The notes: generated by a model not told the origin, from the sequence alone. A stretch of 34,510 nucleotides of DNA from Peptostreptococcus sp. (GCA_020025095.1 JAHHSS010000003.1:1-34510), one strand, 5' to 3'. Counted from the first letter of the stretch, positions 8,283 to 15,519 are shown. Made by a program: numbers and translations.

Positions 8283-9122
8283 ATGCAGAAATATAAAATC
8301 GCAGTTGTTCAAATGAGCGTAGTAGATAATAAATTTGAGAATATTAAAAAGGCTAAGGATATGATTAAAAAAGCAGCTGAAAATGGTGCGAATCTTGTGG
8401 TTTTGCCAGAAATTTTTAACTCTCCTTATAGTAATTCATGTTTTCCTGTTTATGCAGAGAAGTTCCCTGGGGAAACATCAATGGAAATGATGGCAATTGC
8501 CAAAGAATACTCAATAATTCTTGTAGCAGGTTCTATACCAGAAAGGGATGGAAATAAAATTTTTAACACTTCATATATATACAATGAGTTTGGCGAATTA
8601 ATAGGACGTCATAGAAAGGTTCACTTATTTGATATTAATATAAAAGATGGGCAATATTTTAAAGAAAGTGAAGTTTTGACTGCTGGAGATAATTTTACTA
8701 TTGTGGAGACGAGTGTAGGCAAAATAGGGATAGGGATATGTTATGATGTCAGATTTCCAGAATATTTTAGAATTTTATCTGAAATGGGAGCAGAATTAAT
8801 ATTACTACCTGCTGCATTTAATATGACGACAGGACCTGCACATTGGGAAATTTCTTTGAGAATGAGGGCAGTGGATAATCAAGTTTATATAGCAGCTGCA
8901 GCTCCTGCAAGAGATGAAGAACAATCCTATATTTCGTATGCAAACTCTATGATTGTTGATCCCTGGGGAAAAGTTTTAGAAAATGCTGGAATAAATGAAA
9001 ATATAATATATTCATTTATAGATAGAAAAAAAATATCTGAAGTTAGAGAACAATTACCTCTTATAAAGCATAGAAGAAAGGACCTTTATGAGTTAAAGGC
9101 TATAAATTTAAGTGACAAATAG
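8283..9122 (+). CDS. Carbon-nitrogen hydrolase, omega-amidase (Nit2)-like
   Basis: I choose ATG 8283 (279 residues) because AGGAGGTG (8269-8276) lies 6 nt upstream; an in-frame GTG at 8274 falls inside that binding site. The nitrilase-superfamily triad is complete: Glu43 in LPEIFNSPY, Lys112 in RKVHLFD and Cys153 in GICYDVRFPE. FNMTTGPAHWE, RAVDNQVYIAAA and the end KKISEVREQLPLIKHRRKDLY are close, from memory, to mammalian and bacterial Nit2 omega-amidases. These hydrolyse alpha-ketoglutaramate and alpha-ketosuccinamate to the keto acids plus ammonia, a repair and salvage role linked to glutamine transamination. The exact substrate here is inferred. The gene stands alone, with a terminator before it and the long inverted repeat after it. 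Confidence 0.9.
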   Translation: MQKYKIAVVQMSVVDNKFENIKKAKDMIKKAAENGANLVVLPEIFNSPYSNSCFPVYAEKFPGETSMEMMAIAKEYSIILVAGSIPERDGNKIFNTSYIYNEFGELIGRHRKVHLFDINIKDGQYFKESEVLTAGDNFTIVETSVGKIGIGICYDVRFPEYFRILSEMGAELILLPAAFNMTTGPAHWEISLRMRAVDNQVYIAAAAPARDEEQSYISYANSMIVDPWGKVLENAGINENIIYSFIDRKKISEVREQLPLIKHRRKDLYELKAINLSDK

Positions 9123-9248
9123 AGTTTCTATAAAATTTAGTATTCTTGATAATGAAGGCAGAAAACTTATAATAAAAATTTAATAAAATAGCAAGCAAGA
9201 TTGTTTTAAATCTCAATCTAAAGTATTTACTTATATCGAAAGAAATTA

Positions 9249-9312
9249 AATAAAAACCATAATAAAAAACAGAGTATCATTTGATACTCTGTTTTTTATT
9301 ATGGTTTTTATT
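9249..9312. terminator. Bidirectional terminator, perfect 31-bp inverted repeat
   Basis: Arms 9249-9279 and 9282-9312 pair perfectly over 31 bp around a 2-nt centre. The core (9270-9291) is a moderately strong hairpin with CAGAGTATCA arms, and the flanking A6 and T6 tracts give a terminator on either strand. It lies between the convergent omega-amidase-like gene and the deoR-type gene and serves both. Confidence 0.92.
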
Positions 9313-9357
9313 GTTAAACTCCAGTGAAAAGGAGAATAATAGCTAATGAGTCTATAT

Positions 9358-10152
9358 CTAGACAATAATTAATTCTATATCTTTTTCTTTAATGATTTTA
9401 ATCCATTTTTCGCTTATTCCTGAGTCTGTAATTATTTTATCTATACAGTCTATATCACATATAAAAGCTGGAGAAACATTTCCAAATTTTGTCGAATCTG
9501 CTAAGAGTATTACTTCCAAAGAGTTTTTTATAACTCTCTTTTTTGCAGCGACTTCATAAGGATAGGCACAAGTTAAACCAAGTCTGTCATGCACACCTGC
9601 CGCAGAAAGAAAAAGTTTAGTAGTTCTAGTATTATCCACTATTGACAAACCTTCTAATGATTCAAACATACCTGTATCTCTATGAAAAGAACCACCAGGA
9701 AGAACAATTTCAACATTTTGTTTTCCTAAAAGATGTATAAGATTGTTTGCACTAAAGATAAGAGCAGTAAAGCTGATATCATTTTCTATATTTTGAGCAA
9801 GTTTTTCTGTTGTCGTTCCTACATCAATGGCTACTACATCGCCGTCGTCTATAAACTCAACAGCTTTTTTTCCTATTTTATTTTTTTCAAATTCCATAAG
9901 ATGAGAATTTTCACTAATGGTATAGCTAAATTCCTTCTCGCCTTTAAGATTCAAAGGGTTGTCCCCACGAGGATTGAAAACAGCTGCACCGTAGAAATTG
10001 TCAATGATGTTTCTTTCTTCAAGCATTTTTAAATCTCTTCTGATTGTCATTTCAGAAACACCAAATTCAGCGGCCAACTCTTTTACTGAGGCGCCGTTGG
10101 ATTCTTTTAAAATGGTTACTAGACCATTTATTCTATCTTCCTTTTTAGACAA
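9358..10152 (-). CDS. DeoR/GlpR-family transcriptional repressor
   Basis: A 264-residue regulator beginning at TTG (10150-10152), supported by AAGGAGGAG about 6 nt upstream on the minus strand. The N-terminal winged helix-turn-helix (residues about 5-57) has the DeoR signature VKELAAEFGVSEMTIRRDLK. The C-terminal sugar-phosphate sensor domain includes DVGTTTEKLA (about residue 115) and LADSTKFG (about 218). The protein is full length. It faces away from deoC-deoB-nupC-deoA, from which it is separated by 466 nt, so it most probably controls that block with a deoxyribose phosphate as inducer. This is like E. coli DeoR and unlike B. subtilis DeoR, which is of the SorC family. The link to deo genes rests on position only. 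Confidence 0.88.
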   Translation of the reverse strand: MSKKEDRINGLVTILKESNGASVKELAAEFGVSEMTIRRDLKMLEERNIIDNFYGAAVFNPRGDNPLNLKGEKEFSYTISENSHLMEFEKNKIGKKAVEFIDDGDVVAIDVGTTTEKLAQNIENDISFTALIFSANNLIHLLGKQNVEIVLPGGSFHRDTGMFESLEGLSIVDNTRTTKLFLSAAGVHDRLGLTCAYPYEVAAKKRVIKNSLEVILLADSTKFGNVSPAFICDIDCIDKIITDSGISEKWIKIIKEKDIELIIV

Positions 10153-10356
10153 GTTGTCTCCTCCTTATAAGTTTTATATCTAAATAATATAAAATAAATT
10201 ACAAAATTATATTCTCTAATTTATTTTATGTGTTTTAGTGTTTAAAAATATATTTATATTATATCACAGATTGTGAGAAAAGGGAGATTTTTTTGTTATA
10301 AAAGTTATAGTTCAAAAAAAATAAGAAAAAAATGTTAAAGTTCGCACATAAAAACG
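10153..10356. other. deoR-deoC divergent intergenic region, left part
   Basis: This part holds the deoR ribosome binding site and a possible minus-strand -10 (10206-10211, TATAAT on the minus strand) without a clear -35. The rest is AT-rich; I see no gene. The deoC promoter and structured leader follow to the right. Confidence 0.4.
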
Positions 10357-10385
10357 TTGACAAAAACCTTGTGAAAGTGTATTAT
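10357..10385 (+). promoter_or_regulatory. Promoter of the deo operon
   Basis: A perfect -35 TTGACA (10357-10362), a 17-nt spacer and TATTAT (10380-10385), preceded by GTG. Transcription should start near 10392, leaving a leader of about 227 nt before deoC. Confidence 0.75.
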
Positions 10386-10394
10386 AATTTATAG

Positions 10395-10494
10395 ATTGAT
10401 AGAAATTTTAGAAAATAAAACAAAAATAAAATAACACAAGAGTGTAATGTTTGGGAAAACAGTACTATGATAAAGTATCATAGATTCTATCAAT
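10395..10494 (+). promoter_or_regulatory. Paired half-sites / long-range stem in the deoC leader
   Basis: ATTGATAGAA (10395-10404) and its exact complement TTCTATCAAT (10485-10494) lie 90 nt apart, the first at the predicted transcript start. Directly inside the right arm is a perfect 8-bp hairpin, CTATGATA/TATCATAG, around AAG (10465-10483). Each half resembles half of the E. coli DeoR operator (TGTTAGAA-TTCTAACA), so these could be two DeoR half-sites bridged by looping. Alternatively they form the closing stem of a structured RNA. The sequence does not decide between these. Confidence 0.4.
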
Positions 10495-10545
10495 AGTTCC
10501 AATAGTAAAAAACTAATACAAATTGTGTTAATCATATTACAAAAA

Positions 10546-10601
10546 GGTCTCACTATGTTTATACTATAAAAGTGATTGTTTGAACATAAACATTTGAGAT
10601 C
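10546..10601 (+). promoter_or_regulatory. Stem-loop immediately before the deoC ribosome binding site
   Basis: The arms 10546-10562 and 10586-10601 pair over about 15 bp with one small bulge. The loop is 23 nt. The stem ends one base before GGGAAAGGG, the likely deoC ribosome binding site, so it could affect deoC translation or protect the mRNA. Confidence 0.45.
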
Positions 10602-10618
10602 GGGAAAGGGTTATATTA

Positions 10619-11287
10619 ATGAATAAAGAAACAATATTAAGTCACATCGATCACACACAGTTAAAGGCATTTGCAACTTGGGAGGATATTCAGCTATTAT
10701 GTGATGAAGCTGTTGAATATAAGACTGCTTCTGTATGCGTTCCACAGTCATACATAAAGAGAATAAAAGAAAAGTATGGAGATAAGATAAATGTTTGTAC
10801 AGTAGTAGGTTTCCCTTTGGGATATAATTCTACTGGATCAAAGGTTAAGGAAATCGAAGATGCATTAGCTGATGGAGCAGGCGAAATAGATATGGTTGTT
10901 AATATATCTGATGTTAAGAATGGAGATTTCGATAAAGTTGAAGAAGAAATCAGAACTTTAAAGAATGCTTGCAAGGATAAAATTTTGAAAGTAATAATTG
11001 AAACTTGCTATTTAACAGAGGAAGAAAAGATAGCTATGTGTAAGGCTGTTACAAATGCAGGTGCAGATTACATAAAGACTTCTACTGGATTTGGTACAGG
11101 TGGAGCAACTATGGAAGATATATTGTTGTTCAAGAAGCATATTGGCGAAAATGTAAAAATGAAAGCAGCAGGTGGAGTAAAGTCTGTTGAAGATTTAATA
11201 GCTTTTATTGAAGCGGGATGCGATAGAATAGGAACAAGTTCTGCTGTAAAGATGCTTAAGGGCATGGACACAAATGGAGAATATTAA
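10619..11287 (+). CDS. deoC: Deoxyribose-phosphate aldolase
   Basis: A 222-residue class I aldolase (TIM barrel) that splits 2-deoxyribose-5-phosphate into acetaldehyde and glyceraldehyde-3-phosphate. The Schiff-base lysine is Lys153 in YIKTSTGF; Asp91 in EIDMVVN and Lys182 in MKAAGGVK complete the catalytic set. The N-terminus (IDHTQLKAFAT) is typical. Length is normal. The ATG is 8 nt after GGGAAAGGG. It is the first gene of the deo block, behind a strong promoter and a structured leader. Codon use favours AAG for Lys, as in the following deo and rnf genes. Confidence 0.97.
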   Translation: MNKETILSHIDHTQLKAFATWEDIQLLCDEAVEYKTASVCVPQSYIKRIKEKYGDKINVCTVVGFPLGYNSTGSKVKEIEDALADGAGEIDMVVNISDVKNGDFDKVEEEIRTLKNACKDKILKVIIETCYLTEEEKIAMCKAVTNAGADYIKTSTGFGTGGATMEDILLFKKHIGENVKMKAAGGVKSVEDLIAFIEAGCDRIGTSSAVKMLKGMDTNGEY

Positions 11288-11316
11288 ATCTAACCGAAAG
11301 TAAAATATATTACGAA

Positions 11317-11361
11317 GGGAGGCGTAGTTAGACAATTTTAAATTGTTTAGCTCAAAATAAT
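11317..11361 (+). promoter_or_regulatory. Shine-Dalgarno separated from the deoB start by a hairpin
   Basis: GGGAGG (11317-11322) is the only good binding site before deoB, but it lies 39 nt from the ATG at 11362. Between them 11326-11352 folds into a stem of about 11-12 bp (arms AGTTAGACAAT/ATTGTTTAGCT, two G-T pairs). That leaves 3 nt before the hairpin and 9 nt (CAAAATAAT) after it, so a folded hairpin would bring the effective spacing to about 12 nt. The palindrome could instead be a protein-binding site. Confidence 0.55.
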
Positions 11362-12549
11362 ATGTCAAATACTGATAAGATAAAAAGAGTATTTCTTATA
11401 GTTTTAGATAGTTACGGTATAGGTGAATTGCCGGATGCTAAGGAGTATGGCGATGAGGGAAGTAACACTCTAGCAGCAATCGTTAAATCAGAAAAATATA
11501 ACACACCATGGTTACAAAAAATGGGATTATTTAATATAGATGGTGTTGAATTAGGAAAGGAAGTAGCAGCTCCAATAGGAAGTTTTGCTAGAATGAAAGA
11601 AGCCTCTAAGGGAAAGGATACAACTATAGGACATTGGGAAATAGCTGGTATAGTATCAAATAGTCCGCTTCCAACATTTCCAAACGGATTCCCAGAAGAT
11701 TTTATTGAAGAATTTTCTAAGAGAACAGGAAGAAATTGTGTATGTAATAGACCGTACTCAGGTACAGATGTAATTAGAGATTACGGTAAGCATCACATGG
11801 AAACAGGAGATTTAATAGTTTATACATCTGCAGACTCTGTATTCCAGATAGCTGCTCATGAAGAAGTAGTAAGCCTTCCAGAACTTTATAAGTACTGTGA
11901 AATAGCAAGAGAGCTTCTTCAGGGAGAAAGATTAGGTGTAGGTAGAGTAATTGCAAGACCGTTTATAGGTGAAGAAGGAAACTTTACAAGAACTCCTAAC
12001 AGACATGATTATTCATTAGTACCTCCGCAGGTAACTGTAATGGATGAAATGGTTGAAAAGGGATTAGACACAATAGGTGTAGGTAAAATATATGACATAT
12101 TTGCAGGTAAGGGTATCCAGTCTACTAACAAGATGAAGGATAATACAGATGGAATGAATATAACACTAAAATTAATGGATGAAGATTTCCATGGATTGTG
12201 CTTTGTAAATCTTGTTGACTTCGATATGAAGTACGGACATAGAAATGACGTAGAGGGATATGCTCAGGCAGCTACTGATTTTGATAAGCAACTAGGACAG
12301 ATGGTTGAAAAGATGAGAGATGAAGATGTTGTGATTATAACAGCTGATCACGGTTGTGATCCTTCAACTCCAAGTACAGACCACTCAAGAGAACATACAC
12401 CAATGATTATATTTGGAAAGAATATAAAAGAAGGTGTAGATTTAAAAACTAGAGATAGTTTCTCTGATATAGCAAAGACCATATCAGAAATATTCGAAAC
12501 TCCAGGACAAATTAGTGGAGAGAGTTTCTTAAAAGATGTTATTAAATAA
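11362..12549 (+). CDS. deoB: Phosphopentomutase
   Basis: A 395-residue metalloenzyme of the alkaline phosphatase fold that interconverts (deoxy)ribose-1-phosphate and -5-phosphate, linking nucleoside phosphorolysis to DeoC. Metal and active-site motifs are present: LDSYGIGELPDA (about residues 15-26), KDTTIGHWEIAG with the phosphorylated Thr (about 88-99), DFDMKYGHRNDVEGY, and TADHGCDPSTPSTDHSREHTP near residue 330. The start is fixed by the conserved N-terminus KRVFLIVLDSYG; the reading frame upstream soon meets a TAG. Its ribosome binding site is displaced upstream of a hairpin. It follows deoC by 74 nt in the same operon. Confidence 0.97.
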   Translation: MSNTDKIKRVFLIVLDSYGIGELPDAKEYGDEGSNTLAAIVKSEKYNTPWLQKMGLFNIDGVELGKEVAAPIGSFARMKEASKGKDTTIGHWEIAGIVSNSPLPTFPNGFPEDFIEEFSKRTGRNCVCNRPYSGTDVIRDYGKHHMETGDLIVYTSADSVFQIAAHEEVVSLPELYKYCEIARELLQGERLGVGRVIARPFIGEEGNFTRTPNRHDYSLVPPQVTVMDEMVEKGLDTIGVGKIYDIFAGKGIQSTNKMKDNTDGMNITLKLMDEDFHGLCFVNLVDFDMKYGHRNDVEGYAQAATDFDKQLGQMVEKMRDEDVVIITADHGCDPSTPSTDHSREHTPMIIFGKNIKEGVDLKTRDSFSDIAKTISEIFETPGQISGESFLKDVIK

Positions 12550-12601
12550 AATTTAATATAAAAATAAAAAAAGGGATTTTTTAGGATCACCAGGAGGTTT
12601 T

Positions 12602-13804
12602 ATGAAGGTTTTATTAAATATTGTAGGTATTGTATTAATACTTGCGCTGATGTTCCTGTTCTCGTACAACAGAAAGGCTGTTGATAAGAAACAGGTTTTA
12701 AAAGCTTTTGTTATTCAGTTCATAATAGCTGCTTTAATAATAAAAGTGCCAGCAGGTAGAGCGGTAATTTCTAAAGTAAGTGATGTGGTAGCGTCAGTAC
12801 TTGGATACGGTAGTGAAGGTATACAGTTCGTATTTGGTTCACTAGGACTTCCAACAGCTCCAACAGGATTTATATTTGCATTTCAAACATTAGGAAACAT
12901 CGTATTTATCTCAGGTTTAGTAGGTGTACTTTACTACCTTGGAATATTAGGATTTATAGTTTCTAAGTTAGGTTGGTTACTAGGTAAGATATTTAAGACT
13001 TCAGAAGTTGAAAGTTTTGTCGCAGTAGCAAATATGTTCCTTGGTCAGACAGACTCACCTATATTAGTAAGTAAGTACCTTGGATTGATGACAGATAGTG
13101 AAATAATGCTTGTCCTTGTTTCAGGTATGGGTAGTATGTCAGTAAGTATAATAGCTGGATATGTTGCTTTAGGTATACCAATGGAAGCATTATTAATAGC
13201 ATCTACACTAGTTCCAGTAGGATCTGTAATAATTTCTAAAATAATTTGTCCACAAACAGAGCAGGTTAATGAAATCGGTGAAGTAAAGATGGATAGAAAA
13301 GGTAAAAATGAAAATGTTATAGATGCCCTTTCTTCAGGAGCTATGGATGGTATGCAGATGGCATTTGCTATCGGAGCTGCACTTATAGCATTTATATCTA
13401 TAGTTGCACTAATAAACGGTATATTAGGAAACTTTGGAGTTTCATTAGAAGGTATACTATCTTATATATTTGCTCCAATAGGATATCTTATGGGATTAGA
13501 TGGAGGAAATATATTAAAGGCTGGAGAACTTTTAGGTACTAAGCTTGTACTTAATGAGTTCGTTGCATATGGAAAGCTTGCTCCAATACTAGCAGGAATG
13601 GATCCTAGAACTTCATTAATGCTTTGTATATCATTAGCAGGATTTGCCAATGTAGGAAGTATAGGTATGTGTGTATCAGGTATAGCTATACTTTGCCCAG
13701 AAAAGAGATCAACTCTAGCAAGATTAGGTCTTAGAGGTATGGTAGGAGGCTTCTGCGTAAGCTTACTTTCTTCTCTAATAGTTGGTCTATTAATGTTGAT
13801 ATAG
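12602..13804 (+). CDS. nupC: Concentrative nucleoside transporter (NupC/CNT family)
   Basis: A 400-residue integral membrane protein with about eight to ten hydrophobic segments. It imports nucleosides by cation symport. Family motifs are MFLGQTDSPILVSKY (around residue 145), the nucleoside- and ion-binding loop, and the second-repeat counterpart LVLNEFVAYG (around 320). It ends in FANVGSIGMCVSG and a hydrophobic C-terminus as in other bacterial CNTs. The start has CAGGAGG at ordinary spacing. It sits between deoB and the nucleoside phosphorylase, so deoxynucleosides, pyrimidine ones in particular, are the probable cargo; specificity is inferred. Likely symport ions are H+ or Na+. Confidence 0.95.
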   Translation: MKVLLNIVGIVLILALMFLFSYNRKAVDKKQVLKAFVIQFIIAALIIKVPAGRAVISKVSDVVASVLGYGSEGIQFVFGSLGLPTAPTGFIFAFQTLGNIVFISGLVGVLYYLGILGFIVSKLGWLLGKIFKTSEVESFVAVANMFLGQTDSPILVSKYLGLMTDSEIMLVLVSGMGSMSVSIIAGYVALGIPMEALLIASTLVPVGSVIISKIICPQTEQVNEIGEVKMDRKGKNENVIDALSSGAMDGMQMAFAIGAALIAFISIVALINGILGNFGVSLEGILSYIFAPIGYLMGLDGGNILKAGELLGTKLVLNEFVAYGKLAPILAGMDPRTSLMLCISLAGFANVGSIGMCVSGIAILCPEKRSTLARLGLRGMVGGFCVSLLSSLIVGLLMLI

Positions 13805-13842
13805 TTAATAGTAGAAAAATTTTAACCAAAATTAGAAATTCA

Positions 13843-13862
13843 CCCTCGGCTTTAGCCGAGGG
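13843..13862. repeat. Isolated GC-rich hairpin resembling an IS200/IS605-type end
   Basis: CCCTCGGCT/AGCCGAGGG forms a perfect 9-bp stem around TT in a region that is otherwise almost pure A/T. The outer flanks can pair further (GAAAT at 13836-13840 with ATTTC at 13867-13871). There is no T run on either side, so it is a poor intrinsic terminator. Minus-strand GGAAATCCTC plus this stem plus GTGAATTTC resembles, from memory, the subterminal hairpin of IS200/IS605-family elements with tnpB. No tnpA or tnpB is nearby, so it would be a relic or a solo end. The identification is tentative. Confidence 0.4.
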
Positions 13863-13966
13863 GAGGATTTCCTTTCAAAACATAAAAAAGACTAAGAGTC
13901 TAAGCAAAATCTAAATTTAAAAAGAATATAATCTAAAAATTAAGATAAAAAAATGTGAAAATTAAA

Positions 13967-14012
13967 TTAAATAATATAAACAGTTAAGTGCTAAACTGTT
14001 TATATTATTTAA
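13967..14012. terminator. AT-rich 19-bp inverted repeat after nupC
   Basis: The arms 13967-13985 and 13994-14012 are perfectly complementary, with an 8-nt centre. The inner part AAACAGTT/AACTGTTT continues into AT-only pairs. It resembles the bidirectional terminator at 9249-9312 in having its A and T tracts inside the stem, so it probably ends or attenuates the deoC-deoB-nupC transcript. I find no convincing promoter between it and deoA, so read-through to deoA is possible. Confidence 0.5.
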
Positions 14013-14127
14013 AATAATTGGAATATTTTAAATAGTGCAATGATTTTACAAATTATTTTTACAAGAGTAAATGGATTATAAATTTATTATCTAGTTTTGG
14101 GAAATCGTTACAAATAATTATAAAAAA

Positions 14128-14154
14128 AGGAGGCCGGGAAACCGGAAAAATATT
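14128..14154 (+). promoter_or_regulatory. Shine-Dalgarno separated from the deoA start by a GNRA hairpin
   Basis: AGGAGG (14128-14133) is followed at once by CCGG-GAAA-CCGG (14134-14145), an all-GC 4-bp stem capped by a GNRA tetraloop. Nine nt (AAAAATATT) follow and then the ATG at 14155. The linear spacing of 21 nt is too long for efficient initiation; with the hairpin folded it becomes 9 nt. This is the same layout as upstream of deoB. Confidence 0.65.
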
Positions 14155-15456
14155 ATGAGATTTACAGATATAATAGAAAAGAAAAAAACAAATCAAGCGT
14201 TAACAGATGAAGAAATACAGTTCTGGATTGACGGTGTTACTGACGGAAGTATACCTGACTATCAGACAAGTGCACTTTTGATGGCAATAGTTTTCAACGG
14301 AATGGATGAAAGAGAAACTGCAAAGTTAGCAGAAGCTATGATGAATAGTGGAGATGTAATAGATCTTTCTTGTATAGATGGAATAAAGGCTGACAAGCAC
14401 TCTACAGGTGGTGTTGGAGATAAGACATCAATGGCTCTAGGTGCAATGGTTGCAGCTTGTGGTCTAAAGGTAGCAAAGATGTCAGGAAGAGGTCTTGGAC
14501 ATACAGGTGGTACTCTTGATAAGCTTGAATCAATAGAAGGATTAAACATTTTCCTTACAGAAGATGAATTCAAGAAGCAGGTAAATGATATAGGTCTTGC
14601 TATAATTGGTCAGACTGGGGAACTAGTTCCTGCAGACAAGAAGTTATATGCATTAAGAGACGTTACTGCAACTGTAAATGCTATACCTCTTATTGCTTCA
14701 TCAATAATGTCAAAGAAGCTAGCATCAGGATCTAATACTATACTTCTTGATGTTAAGTTCGGTGAAGGTGCATTCATGAAGACTGTTGAAGATGCAAAGA
14801 AGCTTGCTAAGGCAATGATTTCTATAGGAAATAGATTAGGAAGAAATACAATGGCAATGATTACAGATATGAATCAGCCTTTAGGTAATACAATAGGTAA
14901 TGCTCTTGAGGTAGAAGAAGCTGTTGAAACTATAAAGGGTGAAGGTCCAGAAGATTTTACAGAACTTTGCATGTGTGCTGGTGAAATAATGCTTATGCAG
15001 GGTAAGGTTGCTGAAACTAAGGAAGAAGCTAGAAAGATGCTAGAAGAAGCTATATCATCAGGAAAGGCTTTTGAAAAGTTCCTTCAGATGGTAGAAGCTC
15101 AGGGCGGAAATGTTGAACAGATAAAGAATACAAAGCTTTTACCACAGTCTAAATTTGTAACTGAAATGAAATCTAGAGAAGAAGGTTTTGTTTCAAATAT
15201 ACATTCAATGCAGTTAGGTATACTTGCTATGCATCTTGGTGCAGGAAGAGCTACTAAGGAAGATTCTATAAATTATGCAGTTGGTCTAAAGATGAATGCA
15301 AAGAAGGGTGATAAGGTATCTAAGGGAGATGTTTTATGCACTGTTTATCATGATGAAGAATTGAAGGAAAATTGGATAGAAGAATTCTACAACACATTCT
15401 CATTCTCAGATACAAAAGTAGATCCTATACCAATTGTAGAAGAAATATTGAAGTAG
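14155..15456 (+). CDS. deoA: Pyrimidine-nucleoside (thymidine) phosphorylase
   Basis: A 433-residue enzyme of the NP-II family, which phosphorolyses thymidine, deoxyuridine or uridine to the base plus (deoxy)ribose-1-phosphate. The N-terminal alpha domain, the glycosyltransferase alpha/beta domain and the C-terminal PYNP domain (from about 340) are all present. Signature motifs are KADKHSTGGVGDKTS (about residues 80-94, phosphate binding) and SGRGLGHTGGTLDKLE (about 115-130). The length and PYNP-like sequence fit the Firmicute enzyme, named pdp in Bacillus, so it may accept both uridine and thymidine. Its product feeds DeoB and DeoC. Lysine codons are overwhelmingly AAG, suggesting strong expression. 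It ends with a good terminator. Confidence 0.96.
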   Translation: MRFTDIIEKKKTNQALTDEEIQFWIDGVTDGSIPDYQTSALLMAIVFNGMDERETAKLAEAMMNSGDVIDLSCIDGIKADKHSTGGVGDKTSMALGAMVAACGLKVAKMSGRGLGHTGGTLDKLESIEGLNIFLTEDEFKKQVNDIGLAIIGQTGELVPADKKLYALRDVTATVNAIPLIASSIMSKKLASGSNTILLDVKFGEGAFMKTVEDAKKLAKAMISIGNRLGRNTMAMITDMNQPLGNTIGNALEVEEAVETIKGEGPEDFTELCMCAGEIMLMQGKVAETKEEARKMLEEAISSGKAFEKFLQMVEAQGGNVEQIKNTKLLPQSKFVTEMKSREEGFVSNIHSMQLGILAMHLGAGRATKEDSINYAVGLKMNAKKGDKVSKGDVLCTVYHDEELKENWIEEFYNTFSFSDTKVDPIPIVEEILK

Positions 15457-15490
15457 TTAAAATTCAGATTACTAATATATTAAAAGGAAA

Positions 15491-15519
15491 GGCCACTTAG
15501 GAAAAATAAGTGGTCTTTT
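15491..15519 (+). terminator. Terminator of deoA
   Basis: A 9-bp stem (arms 15491-15499 and 15507-15515, one G-T pair) with a 7-nt loop is followed by TTTT. It closes the deo block. Confidence 0.9.

Noticed and set aside
10392..10618. Purine riboswitch or T-box before deoC
   Set aside because: No purine-riboswitch core and no T-box sequence could be found, and the spacing of the stems does not fit.
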